A DNA stretch of 64,000 nucleotides from Mycolicibacterium phocaicum (GCF_010731115.1 NZ_AP022616.1:5084001-5148000); one strand, 5' to 3'. Positions 46,661 through 55,728 are shown, counted from the first letter of the stretch. Notes: generated by a model from the letters alone, not told the origin. Numbers and translations: made by a program.

Positions 46661-47554
46661 ATGTTCACTCATCACAAGGATTTGCAATTCGAGGTACGCG
46701 TCGATCAACCCGATCCGCGCTTTGCGACGCTGCTGCAGGAGCAGTTCGGCGGCGCGAACAGGGAACTCAAAGCGGCGATGCAGTACTTCACCCAGGCATT
46801 CGTACTGCGCGAGAAGAACCCGAAAATGTACGACCTGTTCATGGACATCGCCACCGAGGAACTGAGCCATCTCGAGATGGTCGGTGCCATGATCACGATG
46901 CTGCTGGACGGCTTCAATGACGATCTCAAGCAGGCCAACGAGCGCTGCGACTGGATGGCGACGGTCGCCAGTCCGGATGGCCGCGACCAGGCCATTCACC
47001 AGGTCGCGATGAATCCGCTGTACTGCGTGCTGACCGGCGGCGGCCCGGACGTCAGCAATGCGGCCGCGATTCCGTGGTCGGGGTCGTATGTCAACGCGAA
47101 CGGTGATCCGTCGGTCGACCTGCGCAGCAATCTCGCCGCCGAGTCGAGGGCCAAGATCGTCTACGAATACCTCAAGCAGTTCACCGACGATCCGGGGGTG
47201 CAGGACACGCTCACGTTCCTGATGACGCGCGAGGTCACCCATTTCCAGCAGTTCACCGCCGCCCTGAACGAGCTGCCGGTCAACTTCCCGCCGGGCACCC
47301 TGGCCGGTGACGAGCGTTTCCAGACCCTCGCGTTCAACATGTCCAACGGTCAGGGCGACGTCCGCGGACCGTGGAACGAAGGTCAGGGTCCGTGGCCCGA
47401 AGGTATGTCGTGGAACTACGTGAAGTCGCCCACGAAAGACTGGCTGGGCACGTCCCTGCAGAAGAACACCGGGGCCAAGAACAATCCCAGTGGAGAACCC
47501 GCGGTGCACTGCGACAAGCCGTTCACCCACGAACAGCACACCGCCACAACCTGA
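46661..47554 (+). CDS. Manganese catalase
   Basis: 297 residues. A ferritin-like di-manganese catalase: NRELKAAMQYFTQAFVLREK supplies the first helix-borne Glu, IATEELSHLEMVGAMITML has the E-x-x-H ligand pair, and VTHFQQFTAALNELPVNFPP the second half. The C-terminal tail EGMSWNYVKSP is conserved in the family. It decomposes hydrogen peroxide without heme. ATG 46661 follows AAGGGAGCGTG. The hemerythrin and catalase-fold genes lie just downstream on the opposite strand, so a small oxidative-stress island is plausible. Confidence 0.94.
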   Translation: MFTHHKDLQFEVRVDQPDPRFATLLQEQFGGANRELKAAMQYFTQAFVLREKNPKMYDLFMDIATEELSHLEMVGAMITMLLDGFNDDLKQANERCDWMATVASPDGRDQAIHQVAMNPLYCVLTGGGPDVSNAAAIPWSGSYVNANGDPSVDLRSNLAAESRAKIVYEYLKQFTDDPGVQDTLTFLMTREVTHFQQFTAALNELPVNFPPGTLAGDERFQTLAFNMSNGQGDVRGPWNEGQGPWPEGMSWNYVKSPTKDWLGTSLQKNTGAKNNPSGEPAVHCDKPFTHEQHTATT

Positions 47555-47568
47555 TCCAGCGGTCCGCT

Positions 47569-47590
47569 GCCACCGGCGAACGCCGGTGGC
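47569..47590. terminator. Hairpin between convergent Mn-catalase and hemerythrin genes
   Basis: GCCACCGG (47569-47576), a 6-base loop, CCGGTGGC (47583-47590). It lies 14 bases after the catalase stop and 17 bases before the stop of the opposing hemerythrin gene, so it may terminate both transcripts. Confidence 0.6.
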
Positions 47591-47606
47591 CGCGGCCGTA
47601 AGACAA

Positions 47607-48191
47607 TCACGAGGTAGGTGGGTCGGGCGGATTCTGTCGGTCTCGTCCACTCACCGCGTCCCGAACGTGGTCGACCACGGCGGCCGCCACACCCACCGTT
47701 TTCTGTACCGCGGAACTCGACGGGGTATCTGGATGCGGCCGGGTGGCCGCCATCTTCTTGGCTGCTTCGAGCTCGTGGCCCAGCTTTTCCAAGCGTTCGT
47801 CGCTCACCGCGGCGGACAGCCTCGGCCACACGACGTCTTGCTCGTAGGCGATGTGCTCGCGGCCGGCCTTGATGAATTCGTCAAGTGCCGCATGATATTC
47901 CGCTTCGCCGGGCGCGCCGTCCGCCAATTGCTGCAGCAGCTTCTTCCCGGCCTCTTCCTGAGAGATGGCGTGATCGGCGAGTTCGTCACCGTCATCGAGC
48001 GCGTCCCGGACCGCCGGCCAGAACAACTGCTCTTCGATTGCCTCGTGCTGTGATTCGGCGATCACCAAGTTTTCGACCATCGTCGCCAGGCCGCTCTGCT
48101 GAGCGCCGGTCCCGCGGGGAGCTCCGTCGAGCACTTCGAACATGCCCAGCACGCTCTCGTGTTCACGTCGCAGAAATGCCAAGGCGTCCAT
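47607..48191 (-). CDS. Hemerythrin HHE-domain protein
   Basis: 194 residues. A four-helix bundle with the metal-ligand pattern FLRREHESVLGMFEVLDGAP, VIAESQHEAIEEQLFWPAV, DHAISQEEAGKKLL and AGREHIAYEQDVVWPRLS. Mycobacterial hemerythrin-like proteins bind a di-iron or similar centre and are linked to hydrogen-peroxide or NO response. The C-terminal about 45 residues are a Pro/Ser linker with a helix, outside the domain. Convergent with Mn catalase. Confidence 0.9.
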   Translation of the reverse strand: MDALAFLRREHESVLGMFEVLDGAPRGTGAQQSGLATMVENLVIAESQHEAIEEQLFWPAVRDALDDGDELADHAISQEEAGKKLLQQLADGAPGEAEYHAALDEFIKAGREHIAYEQDVVWPRLSAAVSDERLEKLGHELEAAKKMAATRPHPDTPSSSAVQKTVGVAAAVVDHVRDAVSGRDRQNPPDPPTS

Positions 48192-48221
48192 ACGGTTTCT
48201 CCTCTTCGGTCCGGATCTGGG

Positions 48222-48914
48222 TCATGCGCTGTCGGGGTGCCGCCCTTTGCGGCTGCGTCGATACGCCTGCATCCGTAGGTTCGACAGCCAGTGCGGCGCC
48301 AACTGCACGCCGGGTGCGGTGTGCAGCACCGGGTCGAAGTCGGTGTCAGCTATTTCATCGTGCGGCACAACGTCTTTGATCGTCAGCCTGGCCAACGGGC
48401 GAAACGATGCGAAGCCCGGGGCCTGGTCGATGGCGACGGTCATCGGCCCGTCGTGCAGGGCGCTGCGGATGCTGTCCAGCGACACTCCGGCGCCGTCGAC
48501 ATGGCTCAGGATCTGCGCGCGCAGCCACCAGTTGGTGCCCTGGTACCGCAGTGGCATGACACTGGACATCGGCTGGCCCGGCCATCGAACGACCGGCCGG
48601 ACGCCGACGCGGCTGAGCCGTCCGCGGCCCGCCGACGCCAACAGCACGTCCCAGGGCGGTGCCGCCGATGCCGTCTCCGAGTCACCCGCCGGTAGCCGGA
48701 ACGCCAGTCCGATCACGTCGGGCAGCGCTCTCGGTGTGCCGATGCCTTTCGACAGCCGCACCAGTACGTCGGAGGCGGACTCGATCGGTAGGCCTACGCC
48801 GGGCGCGGCCACCCGCTCGATCGAGCCCCATGCCAATACTCCGCGCGGGTGGAACACCCGGCGGTGGCGGGCGGCGGCGACCCACTGAAACGGGGCGGTG
48901 ACGGTCTCCAACAC
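48222..48914 (-). CDS. Catalase-fold-like protein of unknown function
   Basis: 230 residues if started at GTG 48914 (TTG 48911 is possible); the frame stays open much further upstream, but that part is antisense to the hydrolase gene. FHPRGVLAWGSIERVAAPG, VLVRLSKGIGTPRALPDVIG and LAFRLPAGDSET follow the order of motifs at the start of the catalase/SrpA heme fold. The C-terminal part (PLARLTIKDVVPHDEIADTD) also suits that fold. It is less than half the length of a true catalase and no proximal Tyr motif was recognised, so enzymatic activity is doubtful. Proximity to Mn catalase and hemerythrin fits a redox theme. Confidence 0.6.
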   Translation of the reverse strand: MLETVTAPFQWVAAARHRRVFHPRGVLAWGSIERVAAPGVGLPIESASDVLVRLSKGIGTPRALPDVIGLAFRLPAGDSETASAAPPWDVLLASAGRGRLSRVGVRPVVRWPGQPMSSVMPLRYQGTNWWLRAQILSHVDGAGVSLDSIRSALHDGPMTVAIDQAPGFASFRPLARLTIKDVVPHDEIADTDFDPVLHTAPGVQLAPHWLSNLRMQAYRRSRKGRHPDSA

Positions 48915-48997
48915 GCTGACGCAGGTACCCCGGACGTCTGCGGCAAAAACGTCATCGCTGGGGTGGATTGTGGCGGTGCCGCGTCGTGCACGCGTTC

Positions 48998-49849
48998 CTA
49001 GCCCTTCAACAGGGCTGCGACCTTGTCTTCCAGTCCCGGGGTCTCGGCGTCGGAATCGGCGGCGACGGTCTTCGGCAACACCACGTCGGGGTCGGCAAAA
49101 TCCTTGTAGGTCTTGTCGCCGGTCAGCTGAAACAGCAGGTAACCGGTCAGCAGGGCGCGCACCGTCTTCTGGGTGCGACGATCCGCGCCAGGCATCCCGA
49201 CCAGTTTGGACAGCCGGAAGCCTTCGGCCAGCCCGCCCGGCTCGGCCTTGGCGACGGTGCGCACCGTCGCCGTCCGCCACGCGGCCGCCAGTTCGGTGGC
49301 GTTGGAGTGGATGGTCAGCTCGGCGCCCGGCGCGTTGAGGATCAGGCCGGGCACCCGCAGACCGGCCGCGGGCTGATCGGCGTCGGGCTTGCTGGCGGTC
49401 GGGAACACCGCGGCCACCGCTTTCAGCGGGTTGGCCGACGAGCCCAGGCCGGCGGCGGTGAAGATCGCGGCCGATGCCCCGAAACCGTGCCCGACCAGGC
49501 CGAGCTTGGTGGGGTGCACGCTGATCTTGCCGGGTCCCAGCCGGACCCCGGTGATGATGTCGAGGGTGGTCCCCAGGTCGAACGCCAGGTTCAGCACCGA
49601 CGGCGCGATGCCGGTCTCGGTGTTGGGCGCGGCCGCGACGATGCCCCAAGACGCCAGATGCTCGAGCGTGCCGTTGTAACGTCCGACACCCTGCAACCAG
49701 TCGTGGCCGAACGCCACGCCGGGCAGATTCAGCCCCGACTCGGGGGTGTAGACGGTGCCCGGCAGGCCGGCAAAACCCAGGTCACCACGCAGAACGCGGT
49801 GCGGGCCGCGGCGCGTCAGGGCGCCGAAGAGCTTCTTCGTCTTGGCCAC
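48998..49849 (-). CDS. Alpha/beta hydrolase-fold protein lacking the nucleophile Ser
   Basis: 283 residues. A dienelactone-hydrolase/lipase-like fold: GVAFGHDWLQGVGRYNGTLE, LASWGIVAAAPNTETGIAPS, KLGLVGHGFGASAAIFTAAG and VPGLILNAPGAELT. At the nucleophile elbow the consensus GxSxG reads GHGFG, so the catalytic Ser is replaced by Gly. The C-terminal about 60 residues are helical. It may be a non-catalytic binding protein or use a different residue. It lies 85 bases before the glmS start, divergently transcribed. Confidence 0.75.
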   Translation of the reverse strand: MAKTKKLFGALTRRGPHRVLRGDLGFAGLPGTVYTPESGLNLPGVAFGHDWLQGVGRYNGTLEHLASWGIVAAAPNTETGIAPSVLNLAFDLGTTLDIITGVRLGPGKISVHPTKLGLVGHGFGASAAIFTAAGLGSSANPLKAVAAVFPTASKPDADQPAAGLRVPGLILNAPGAELTIHSNATELAAAWRTATVRTVAKAEPGGLAEGFRLSKLVGMPGADRRTQKTVRALLTGYLLFQLTGDKTYKDFADPDVVLPKTVAADSDAETPGLEDKVAALLKG

Positions 49850-49934
49850 CCGATGACGTTAGCGCAGTGGCCCTGGTTTATGCGCCACGCATGCACGGTC
49901 CGGCACTGGGGCGGCTGCACTACCCTGGATAACC

Positions 49935-51803
49935 ATGTGTGGAATCGTCGGCTATGTCGGGCAACGGCCGGCCCGCGACATCGTGGTCGACGCGCTGCGA
50001 CGGATGGAATACCGCGGCTACGACTCGTCCGGTGTCGCTCTGGCCGATGGCCACGGGGGTCTGACCATCCGGCGGCGCGCCGGCCGACTGGCCAACCTGG
50101 AAGAGGCGCTGGCCGAAACCGATGCTGCCCAGCTCGAAGGCACCACCGGTATGGGGCACACCCGCTGGGCGACCCATGGGCGTCCCACCGACCGCAACGC
50201 GCATCCGCACAGCGATGCCAGCGGCAAGCTCGCGGTGGTCCACAACGGCATCATCGAGAATTTCGCCGGTCTGCGAGCCGAGCTCGAGGCCGCCGGCGTC
50301 GAGTTCCAGAGCGACACCGACTCCGAGGTCGCCGTCCACCTGGTGGCGCAGGCCTACCGGAACGGGCCGACAGCCGGTGACTTCGTCGCCTCGGTGCTGG
50401 CGGTGCTGCGCCGGCTGGAGGGCCACTTCACGCTCGTGTTCTCCAACGCCGACGAGCCGGGCACCATCATCGCGGCCCGCCGCTCCACGCCGCTGGTGGT
50501 CGGGGTCGGCGACGGCGAGATGTTCATCGGCTCCGATGTCGCGGCCTTCATCGAGTACACGCGCGACGCCGTCGAACTCGGACAGGACCAGGCCGTGGTG
50601 ATCACCGCTGACGGCTACCAGGTGCTGGACTTCGACGGCAACGACGCGTCCGACCGTGCGCGCCCGTTCCACATCGACTGGGACCTGTCGGCCGCCGAAA
50701 AGGGTGGCTACGACTACTTCATGTACAAGGAGATCGCCGAGCAGCCCACGGCCGTCTCCGACACGCTGCTCGGCCACTTCGTCGACGGCAAGATCGTGCT
50801 CGACGAGCAGCGGCTGTCCGACCAGGAACTGCGCGATGTCGACAAGGTCTTCATCGTCGCCTGCGGAACCGCGTACCACTCCGGCCTGCTCGCCAAGTAC
50901 GCCATCGAGCACTGGACCCGGCTGCCGGTCGAGGTCGAGCTGGCCAGCGAGTTCCGCTACCGCGACCCGGTGCTGGACCGCAGCACGCTGGTGATCGCCA
51001 TCTCGCAGTCCGGCGAGACCGCCGACACCCTGGAGGCCGTCCGGCACGCCAAGGGCCAGAAGGCCAAGGTGCTGGCGATCTGCAACACCAACGGTTCGCA
51101 GATTCCGCGCGAGGCCGACGCCGTGCTCTACACCCGGGCCGGGCCGGAGATCGGCGTTGCCGCGACCAAGACGTTCCTGGCTCAGGTGGCTGCCAACTAC
51201 CTGGTGGGCCTGGCGCTGGCGCAGGCGCGCGGCACCAAGTACCCGGACGAGGTCGCCCGCGAGTACCGCGAGCTGGAGGCGATGCCGGCGTTGGTCGAGC
51301 AGGTGCTCGAGCGGCTGGACCCGATCGCCGATCTGGGCCGGCAGTTCGCGCAGTCGCCGACCATCCTGTTCCTCGGTCGGCACGTCGGCTATCCGGTGGC
51401 CCTCGAGGGTGCGCTCAAGCTCAAGGAGCTGGCGTACATGCACGCCGAGGGCTTTGCCGCCGGCGAGCTCAAGCACGGTCCCATCGCGCTGATCGACGAC
51501 GATCTGCCGGTGATCGTGGTGATGCCGTCGCCCAAGGGCTCGTCGATGCTGCACGCCAAGCTGCTGAGCAACATCCGCGAGATTCAGGCCCGTGGGGCGG
51601 TCACCATTGTCATCGCCGAGGAAGGCGACGAGACGGTGCGCCCGTACGCGGACTACATCTTCGAGCTGCCGACGACCTCGACGCTGTTCCAGCCCCTGCT
51701 GTCGACCATCCCGCTGCAGGTGTTCGCCGCGTCGGTGGCCCGCGAACGCGGATATGACGTGGACAAGCCGCGGAACCTGGCGAAGTCGGTCACCGTCGAG
51801 TAG
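49935..51803 (+). CDS. glmS: Glucosamine-fructose-6-phosphate aminotransferase
   Basis: 622 residues. The N-terminal Ntn glutaminase domain begins with MCGIVGYVGQRPARDIVVDA, with Cys2 as the nucleophile after Met removal, and includes HTRWATHGRPTDRNAHPHSD. Two SIS domains follow (VACGTAYHSGLLAKYAIEHW, LVIAISQSGETADTLEAVRH, FLGRHVGYPVALEGALKLKE, HAEGFAAGELKHGPIALID), and the conserved end reads DKPRNLAKSVTVE. It makes glucosamine-6-phosphate from fructose-6-phosphate and glutamine, the first step towards UDP-GlcNAc. No glmS ribozyme-like leader is visible in the 85-base upstream gap. Confidence 0.97.
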   Translation: MCGIVGYVGQRPARDIVVDALRRMEYRGYDSSGVALADGHGGLTIRRRAGRLANLEEALAETDAAQLEGTTGMGHTRWATHGRPTDRNAHPHSDASGKLAVVHNGIIENFAGLRAELEAAGVEFQSDTDSEVAVHLVAQAYRNGPTAGDFVASVLAVLRRLEGHFTLVFSNADEPGTIIAARRSTPLVVGVGDGEMFIGSDVAAFIEYTRDAVELGQDQAVVITADGYQVLDFDGNDASDRARPFHIDWDLSAAEKGGYDYFMYKEIAEQPTAVSDTLLGHFVDGKIVLDEQRLSDQELRDVDKVFIVACGTAYHSGLLAKYAIEHWTRLPVEVELASEFRYRDPVLDRSTLVIAISQSGETADTLEAVRHAKGQKAKVLAICNTNGSQIPREADAVLYTRAGPEIGVAATKTFLAQVAANYLVGLALAQARGTKYPDEVAREYRELEAMPALVEQVLERLDPIADLGRQFAQSPTILFLGRHVGYPVALEGALKLKELAYMHAEGFAAGELKHGPIALIDDDLPVIVVMPSPKGSSMLHAKLLSNIREIQARGAVTIVIAEEGDETVRPYADYIFELPTTSTLFQPLLSTIPLQVFAASVARERGYDVDKPRNLAKSVTVE

Positions 51804-51925
51804 CTCCGTATCGACTCGTTCGCTGGCATGAAAGATGCCTATGCCCTAGCATGGGAAATCGCAGGTCAACCGCGTCCGCACTTTGGGCTGAAATATTAGC
51901 TGCGGAAGCGGTTGAATGCGGGTGA

Positions 51926-53368
51926 GTGTCAGTCGAAGGTGTTCGTCGTGAGGGCCGTGGATTGTTGCTGGATGCTGCTGCGCGCCACGCCACGGTCCGA
52001 TTGGTCCGCGAATGGTGGCACACGCCGACCGACTACGCGGCGCAGGTCGAGTACTTCGCCAAACGGTCACTGACCGGGCTGATCCAGTTCCTCGTCGGGC
52101 TCGGCGTCGGCATGGTCGGTTTGATCGTCATGATTGCCCAATGGTCCGTTGACCAGCCCGCAGGTGTGGCGGTCCGGGCTGTGTCGGTCGTGTTCATCAC
52201 GGCGATGTACGTGTGGAGCTGGGTGTGGTGGCTGCGGCCGTGGCCGTCGTACCGGCTGTCGCGCGCGTTCATCATCAACGTCGACGTCGGCGTCACCGTG
52301 GTCACTCTGCTCAACCAGAAGGTGCTGTCCGGCATGTTCGGGCTGAGTGCGCTGCTGTTGGTGTCGTTCTACATCATCTTCTTCGACGGCCCGAAAGCTC
52401 TTGCCGTACACAGTTGTTGGGCGGTGTCGTCGATCGCGGCGATTTCCGTCGAGATCGCGATGATCAGCGGCGGCGATCCGGTGCTGGCGTTCGTGAAGTT
52501 GTTGTCCGGCGGGGCACTCGCGGTGGCACCGATCGCCGCCCACTTCGGCATCTGGGTGCTGCGCAATGAGGCCAACGAGGCCTCGAACGACCCATTGACC
52601 GGATTGCTGAACCGCCGCGGTCTCAATCTCCACATCGACGACCTGCTGCGTGGTCACCGCAAGCGCACAGCCGACGTCGTGGTCATCGTGATCGACCTCG
52701 ACCGGTTCAAAGTCGTCAACGACCGGTTTGGCCATGGTGTCGGCGACGAGGTGCTGGTGCGCTGCGCCCACCGGCTGGAGTCCGCGGTGCACGGCGGCGC
52801 GCTCGTGGCGCGAGTAGGGGGCGAGGAGTTCGTCGTCGTCGACGTCCTGCAGCCGGGGGACTGGGCGTCCGTGGCCGACCGGATCCGGGTCGCGCTGTGC
52901 GGCCGCGGCGACCACGCGCCGATCACGGCGAGCATCGGTATCACCGCCGCGGCGATCACCCACTTCGCCGAATCGGGGTGCGACCACGCGGAACTGCTCG
53001 GCGATCTGGTCGCCCGTGCGGACGAGGCGATGTTCGTCGCCAAGCGTGGCGGCGGCAACGCCGTCAGCTACTGCCGTCGATGCCCGACGCGGTTCGGACA
53101 TCGCGGTGAACCGTTCGCGATCCACCCACGCGCGGTGCGGCGTCGCAGTGTAGATCGCCGAAAGAACCAACACTCCATAACCGGCCGTCCCGGCGGACAA
53201 CAGGATTGGGCCTCGGGTCACACGTCCATAACTCGGCCTGTGCTCCAGAATGGTGGCGCCTCGTCGAGCCGCTCCGGGTGCGGGCCTGCCGCTGCGCCGC
53301 CGAAGCGGCAGGCCCGCGATGCGTGTTCACTGTTGAGTTGTCAAGGTGCGCAATGCTTTAGGTGTTAG
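51926..53368 (+). CDS. Membrane-anchored GGDEF diguanylate cyclase
   Basis: 480 residues from GTG 51926. Six TM helices lie at about 50-215 (GLIQFLVGLGVGMVGLIVMI, FIINVDVGVTVVTLLNQKVL, GLSALLLVSFYIIFFDGPKA). A GGDEF domain at about 220-385 has DPLTGLLNRRGLNLHIDD, VIDLDRFKVVNDRFGHGVGD and the active-site signature ARVGGEEFVVV. GGEEF is a functional variant, so c-di-GMP synthesis is expected. The domain normally ends near GGGNAVSY (about 390); the remaining about 90 residues are of low complexity, run through a terminator-like hairpin and overlap the 3' end of the convergent DUF222 gene, so the authentic stop may have been lost. Confidence 0.85.
   Translation: MSVEGVRREGRGLLLDAAARHATVRLVREWWHTPTDYAAQVEYFAKRSLTGLIQFLVGLGVGMVGLIVMIAQWSVDQPAGVAVRAVSVVFITAMYVWSWVWWLRPWPSYRLSRAFIINVDVGVTVVTLLNQKVLSGMFGLSALLLVSFYIIFFDGPKALAVHSCWAVSSIAAISVEIAMISGGDPVLAFVKLLSGGALAVAPIAAHFGIWVLRNEANEASNDPLTGLLNRRGLNLHIDDLLRGHRKRTADVVVIVIDLDRFKVVNDRFGHGVGDEVLVRCAHRLESAVHGGALVARVGGEEFVVVDVLQPGDWASVADRIRVALCGRGDHAPITASIGITAAAITHFAESGCDHAELLGDLVARADEAMFVAKRGGGNAVSYCRRCPTRFGHRGEPFAIHPRAVRRRSVDRRKNQHSITGRPGGQQDWASGHTSITRPVLQNGGASSSRSGCGPAAAPPKRQARDACSLLSCQGAQCFRC
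53280..53317. terminator. 14-bp hairpin at end of DUF222/GGDEF convergence
   Basis: GCGGGCCTGCCGCT (53280-53293), loop GCGCCGCCGA, AGCGGCAGGCCCGC (53304-53317): a perfect 14-bp stem. It lies 47 bases beyond the stop of the minus-strand DUF222/HNH gene and inside the extended 3' part of the diguanylate cyclase frame, which suggests the cyclase reading frame once ended before it. Confidence 0.65.
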
Positions 53369-53568
53369 GCGGCTGTGTCGAGTCGCATGGTGCGGCGGTT
53401 GTAGGCGGGGATGGGTTTTCGGTGTGGGTCGACGGTGGCTGGTGGGATGAGCCAGGGGTGTCGGTCGAGGCCCATGACGACGTCCCAGCCGTCGTGGTGG
53501 ATGTTGGCGTGGCAGGCTGGGCACAGTAGGCAGCCGTTGCCCAGACTGGTTTCGCCGTGGTGGGTCCA
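53365..53568 (-). pseudogene. DUF222/HNH (13E12-type) gene, 3' exon after group II intron
   Basis: Encodes WTHHGETSLGNGCLLCPACH and then HHDGWDVVMGLDRHPWLIPP up to RRTMRLDTAA and stop at 53365. This is the C-terminal part of the HNH nuclease domain, including CxxC (CPAC). It joins perfectly in frame to the upstream exon at 55729 (AHHIVH|WTHHGE) when the intron is removed. Splicing would restore the HNH motif, but the gene is also cut at its 5' end by the Tn7-like element, so it is a remnant of a 13E12-repeat-family protein. Confidence 0.85.
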
Positions 53569-53635
53569 GTAGGCGTCGGCGGCGGGCGTAGTGTCCGGGC
53601 TTGTCGCCCGGGCTATTTCCCGCCGCCGCGCCCCC

Positions 53636-53669
53636 GAACCGGACGTGCGATTCTCACCGCATCCGGCTC
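53636..53669 (-). ncRNA. Group II intron domain V
   Basis: The 34-nt catalytic hairpin GAGCCGGATGCGGTGAGAAT followed by CGCACGTCCGGTTC matches the consensus of bacterial group II domain V (bulge, GNRA-like tip, AGC-type catalytic triad variant GCC/GCG region). It lies just downstream of the reverse transcriptase frame, followed by domain VI and the intron 3' end at 53569. Confidence 0.9.
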
Positions 53670-53677
53670 TCCGTAGG

Positions 53678-55114
53678 TCAAGCTGGGACGGCGCTTGATG
53701 GTGCCCAGGGTGTGGGGATTTTCGAGCCCCGGTAGCGGTAGCGCTGGATGCGCATCGTGGTGGGGTCGTAGAGCCGAACACCGTTGTATTCCGGCCACTT
53801 ACGCACGTGGTAGCTGGCCCACAGGGCCCGTTTGTAGGTGCGTGGGTGTTTATGCATCAGCCAGCGCCACACCCGCCACCACAAGTAGTTGCGGATGTGG
53901 GAGTAAGCCCGGCTGGCTGAGCTGTGCCGGAAGTACTGGGCCCAGCCGCGAACCATCCGACTCAATCGCCTGAACATCTGGTCCGCGGATTGGTGGGTGA
54001 TCCGTTTGGTCACCGTCTTGAGTTTGTGTCGCATTGTCTGCAGCGAGGTCCGCGACGGGTAGCTGTAGACGTATGACCGGGTGCTTCCCCTCTGGGTGTG
54101 CCGCTGGATGTGGAATCCCAGGAAGTCGAAGCCCTCGTCGATATGGACGACCTGCGTCTTGGCCGGGGCCAGCCGCAGCCCCATCGGTGCCAGCAGGTCG
54201 GCCATGTCCTCCCACAGGTGTTCGGCGTGCCCGCGTTGACCGAAGACCAGAACGACGAAGTCATCGGCGTACCGCACGAGGTGGTACGTCGCTGCGCCGC
54301 GTTGGCGGTGGCTACGGCGGGCCGAGGCGTCCCGGTGGGTCGCCCATCGGGCATCGAAGTGATCATCGATGACCGATAAGGCGATGTTGGCCAGTAGCGG
54401 CGAAAGGATGCCGCCCTGGGGAGTTCCGGAGTAGGTGTCATAGGTGGTGCCGTCGGTGTCGAGCACTCCGGCCTTCAGGAATGCTTTCACCAACCGCAGG
54501 ATGCGTGTGTCGCCGATCCGGCCACGTACCCGCTGCAGCAGGGCGCTGTGGTCGATCTCGTCGAAACACGCCGCGATGTCAGCTTCGAACACCCACTCGT
54601 AGCCTTCACGAGCGAACTTTCGAATGTCCTCGATCGCGTCTTGTGCCCGTCGCCCTGGCCGGAAGCCGTAACTCGAATCGGAGAAGTCCGTTTCGAATAT
54701 TGGCTCCAGCACCAGCTTCAGCGACGCCTGTACCACCCGATCGGCCACGGTCGGGATACCGAGCTTGCGGACCTTGCCGCCGCTTTTGGGTATCTCCACT
54801 CGCCGCACCGGTACTGGTCGAAAAGCACCGGAGCGCAACGCTTCCCGCAATTCTTCCAGAAACCCGGCAACGCCATCGGCTCGCGCCTCGATGCTGCCGG
54901 CGGTGCGTTTGTCGATCCCCGCACTGCGGGCACCGGTGTTCTCCCGGACCCGTGACCACGCCACCGCGAGGAAACACGGATCCGCCGCGAGGTTGAACAG
55001 ATCATCAAACCGACGACCACGATCGGCCGCCGCCCAACAGTGCAGTTTGGTTTGCATCCTCAGTACCCGCCGGTGCGCCACCAACGGCAGCTCCAGCGCG
55101 GCACCGATATTCAT
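53678..55114 (-). CDS. ltrA: Group II intron reverse transcriptase/maturase
   Basis: 478 residues from ATG 55114, chosen because AGGAG lies eight bases upstream; further upstream ATGs give a short extension. It has RT blocks PVRRVEIPKSGGKVRKLGIP, LEPIFETDFSDSSYGFRPGR, VFEADIAACFDEIDHSALLQ, SGTPQGGILSPLLANIAL and the catalytic YADD at 282-285, followed by the maturase X domain (VRGWAQYFRHSSASRAYSHI). No C-terminal HNH endonuclease domain is seen, so retrohoming would use nicked or replicating DNA. The protein splices and copies its own intron. No frameshift. Confidence 0.93.
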   Translation of the reverse strand: MNIGAALELPLVAHRRVLRMQTKLHCWAAADRGRRFDDLFNLAADPCFLAVAWSRVRENTGARSAGIDKRTAGSIEARADGVAGFLEELREALRSGAFRPVPVRRVEIPKSGGKVRKLGIPTVADRVVQASLKLVLEPIFETDFSDSSYGFRPGRRAQDAIEDIRKFAREGYEWVFEADIAACFDEIDHSALLQRVRGRIGDTRILRLVKAFLKAGVLDTDGTTYDTYSGTPQGGILSPLLANIALSVIDDHFDARWATHRDASARRSHRQRGAATYHLVRYADDFVVLVFGQRGHAEHLWEDMADLLAPMGLRLAPAKTQVVHIDEGFDFLGFHIQRHTQRGSTRSYVYSYPSRTSLQTMRHKLKTVTKRITHQSADQMFRRLSRMVRGWAQYFRHSSASRAYSHIRNYLWWRVWRWLMHKHPRTYKRALWASYHVRKWPEYNGVRLYDPTTMRIQRYRYRGSKIPTPWAPSSAVPA

Positions 55115-55728
55115 CGGCGCATCTCCTGACATGGCAATCCCCAATCTGCGTGTCCTACTGCCGCCCTTCCCGATGTGGCCGGCTTTCCCGACCTCGCAGT
55201 ACTACGGCGGCTCCGCCCCATCCCGATGCTGTTGGTGGGCATCGACACCTACCCGCCGCACCCCTGGCCGGGATGCGGGTAGGGAAGCACCCGGATGGTT
55301 CCCGTGTTCACGTGTCTCCGATTGGCGAGTCCGGCACCCAGCTTTGCCCCGGTGGCCCCGGTGGGTACGCCACAGACCATTCCCCACCAGCTGCCGCTCA
55401 CCCCAGGCCGAGACGAGCGGCGGACGCGTCCGTCTACATCACTTCCGCGTGCACCACACACCAGTCCGATATCCACCAGGTTTACAGACCGGTTCCACAT
55501 AACGAGGGTTCTGACACTGGTTCCTCACGTATGCCCTCTCACCGCGCTCACCACGCGCCGCGTCATCTGGCAGTGCTGACGCGCCGTGGCTTTGTCAGGG
55601 CCGCTTGCCACCCAATCTTTCTCGATCCCTTCAGGATTGGGCTGCCCTCAGCTTTATCAGGCCGCTGTGACGGCCCGATATCGGAGGTCTTTCACCTCCG
55701 ATCGGAAAACACGCGCCTCACGGCGCAC

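Larger units (their letters stand above)
53569..55728 (-). mobile_element. Group II intron, 2160 bp, inserted in HNH motif
   Basis: On the minus strand the intron starts GTGCGCC at 55728 and ends CGACGCCTAC at 53569, the usual GTGYG...AY ends. Removal joins exon codons ...CAC and TGG and rebuilds the HNH motif HHIVHWTHHGE. Domain V is intact (53636-53669). Candidate exon-binding sites are EBS1 GTGCAC at about 55449-55454, pairing with the exon end GTGCAC, and EBS2 ATGTGG at 55495-55500, pairing with exon CCACAT just upstream. The intron encodes a complete reverse transcriptase, so it may still be mobile. Confidence 0.88.

Noticed and set aside
48915-49649. Long N-terminal extension of the catalase-fold-like protein
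   Set aside because: It is on the same strand as the hydrolase gene but in another frame and has Arg/Gly shadow composition; the family-like part begins near GTG 48914.
49850-49934. glmS ribozyme/riboswitch
   Set aside because: The 85-base leader lacks the conserved ribozyme core; this class is essentially confined to Firmicutes-like bacteria.
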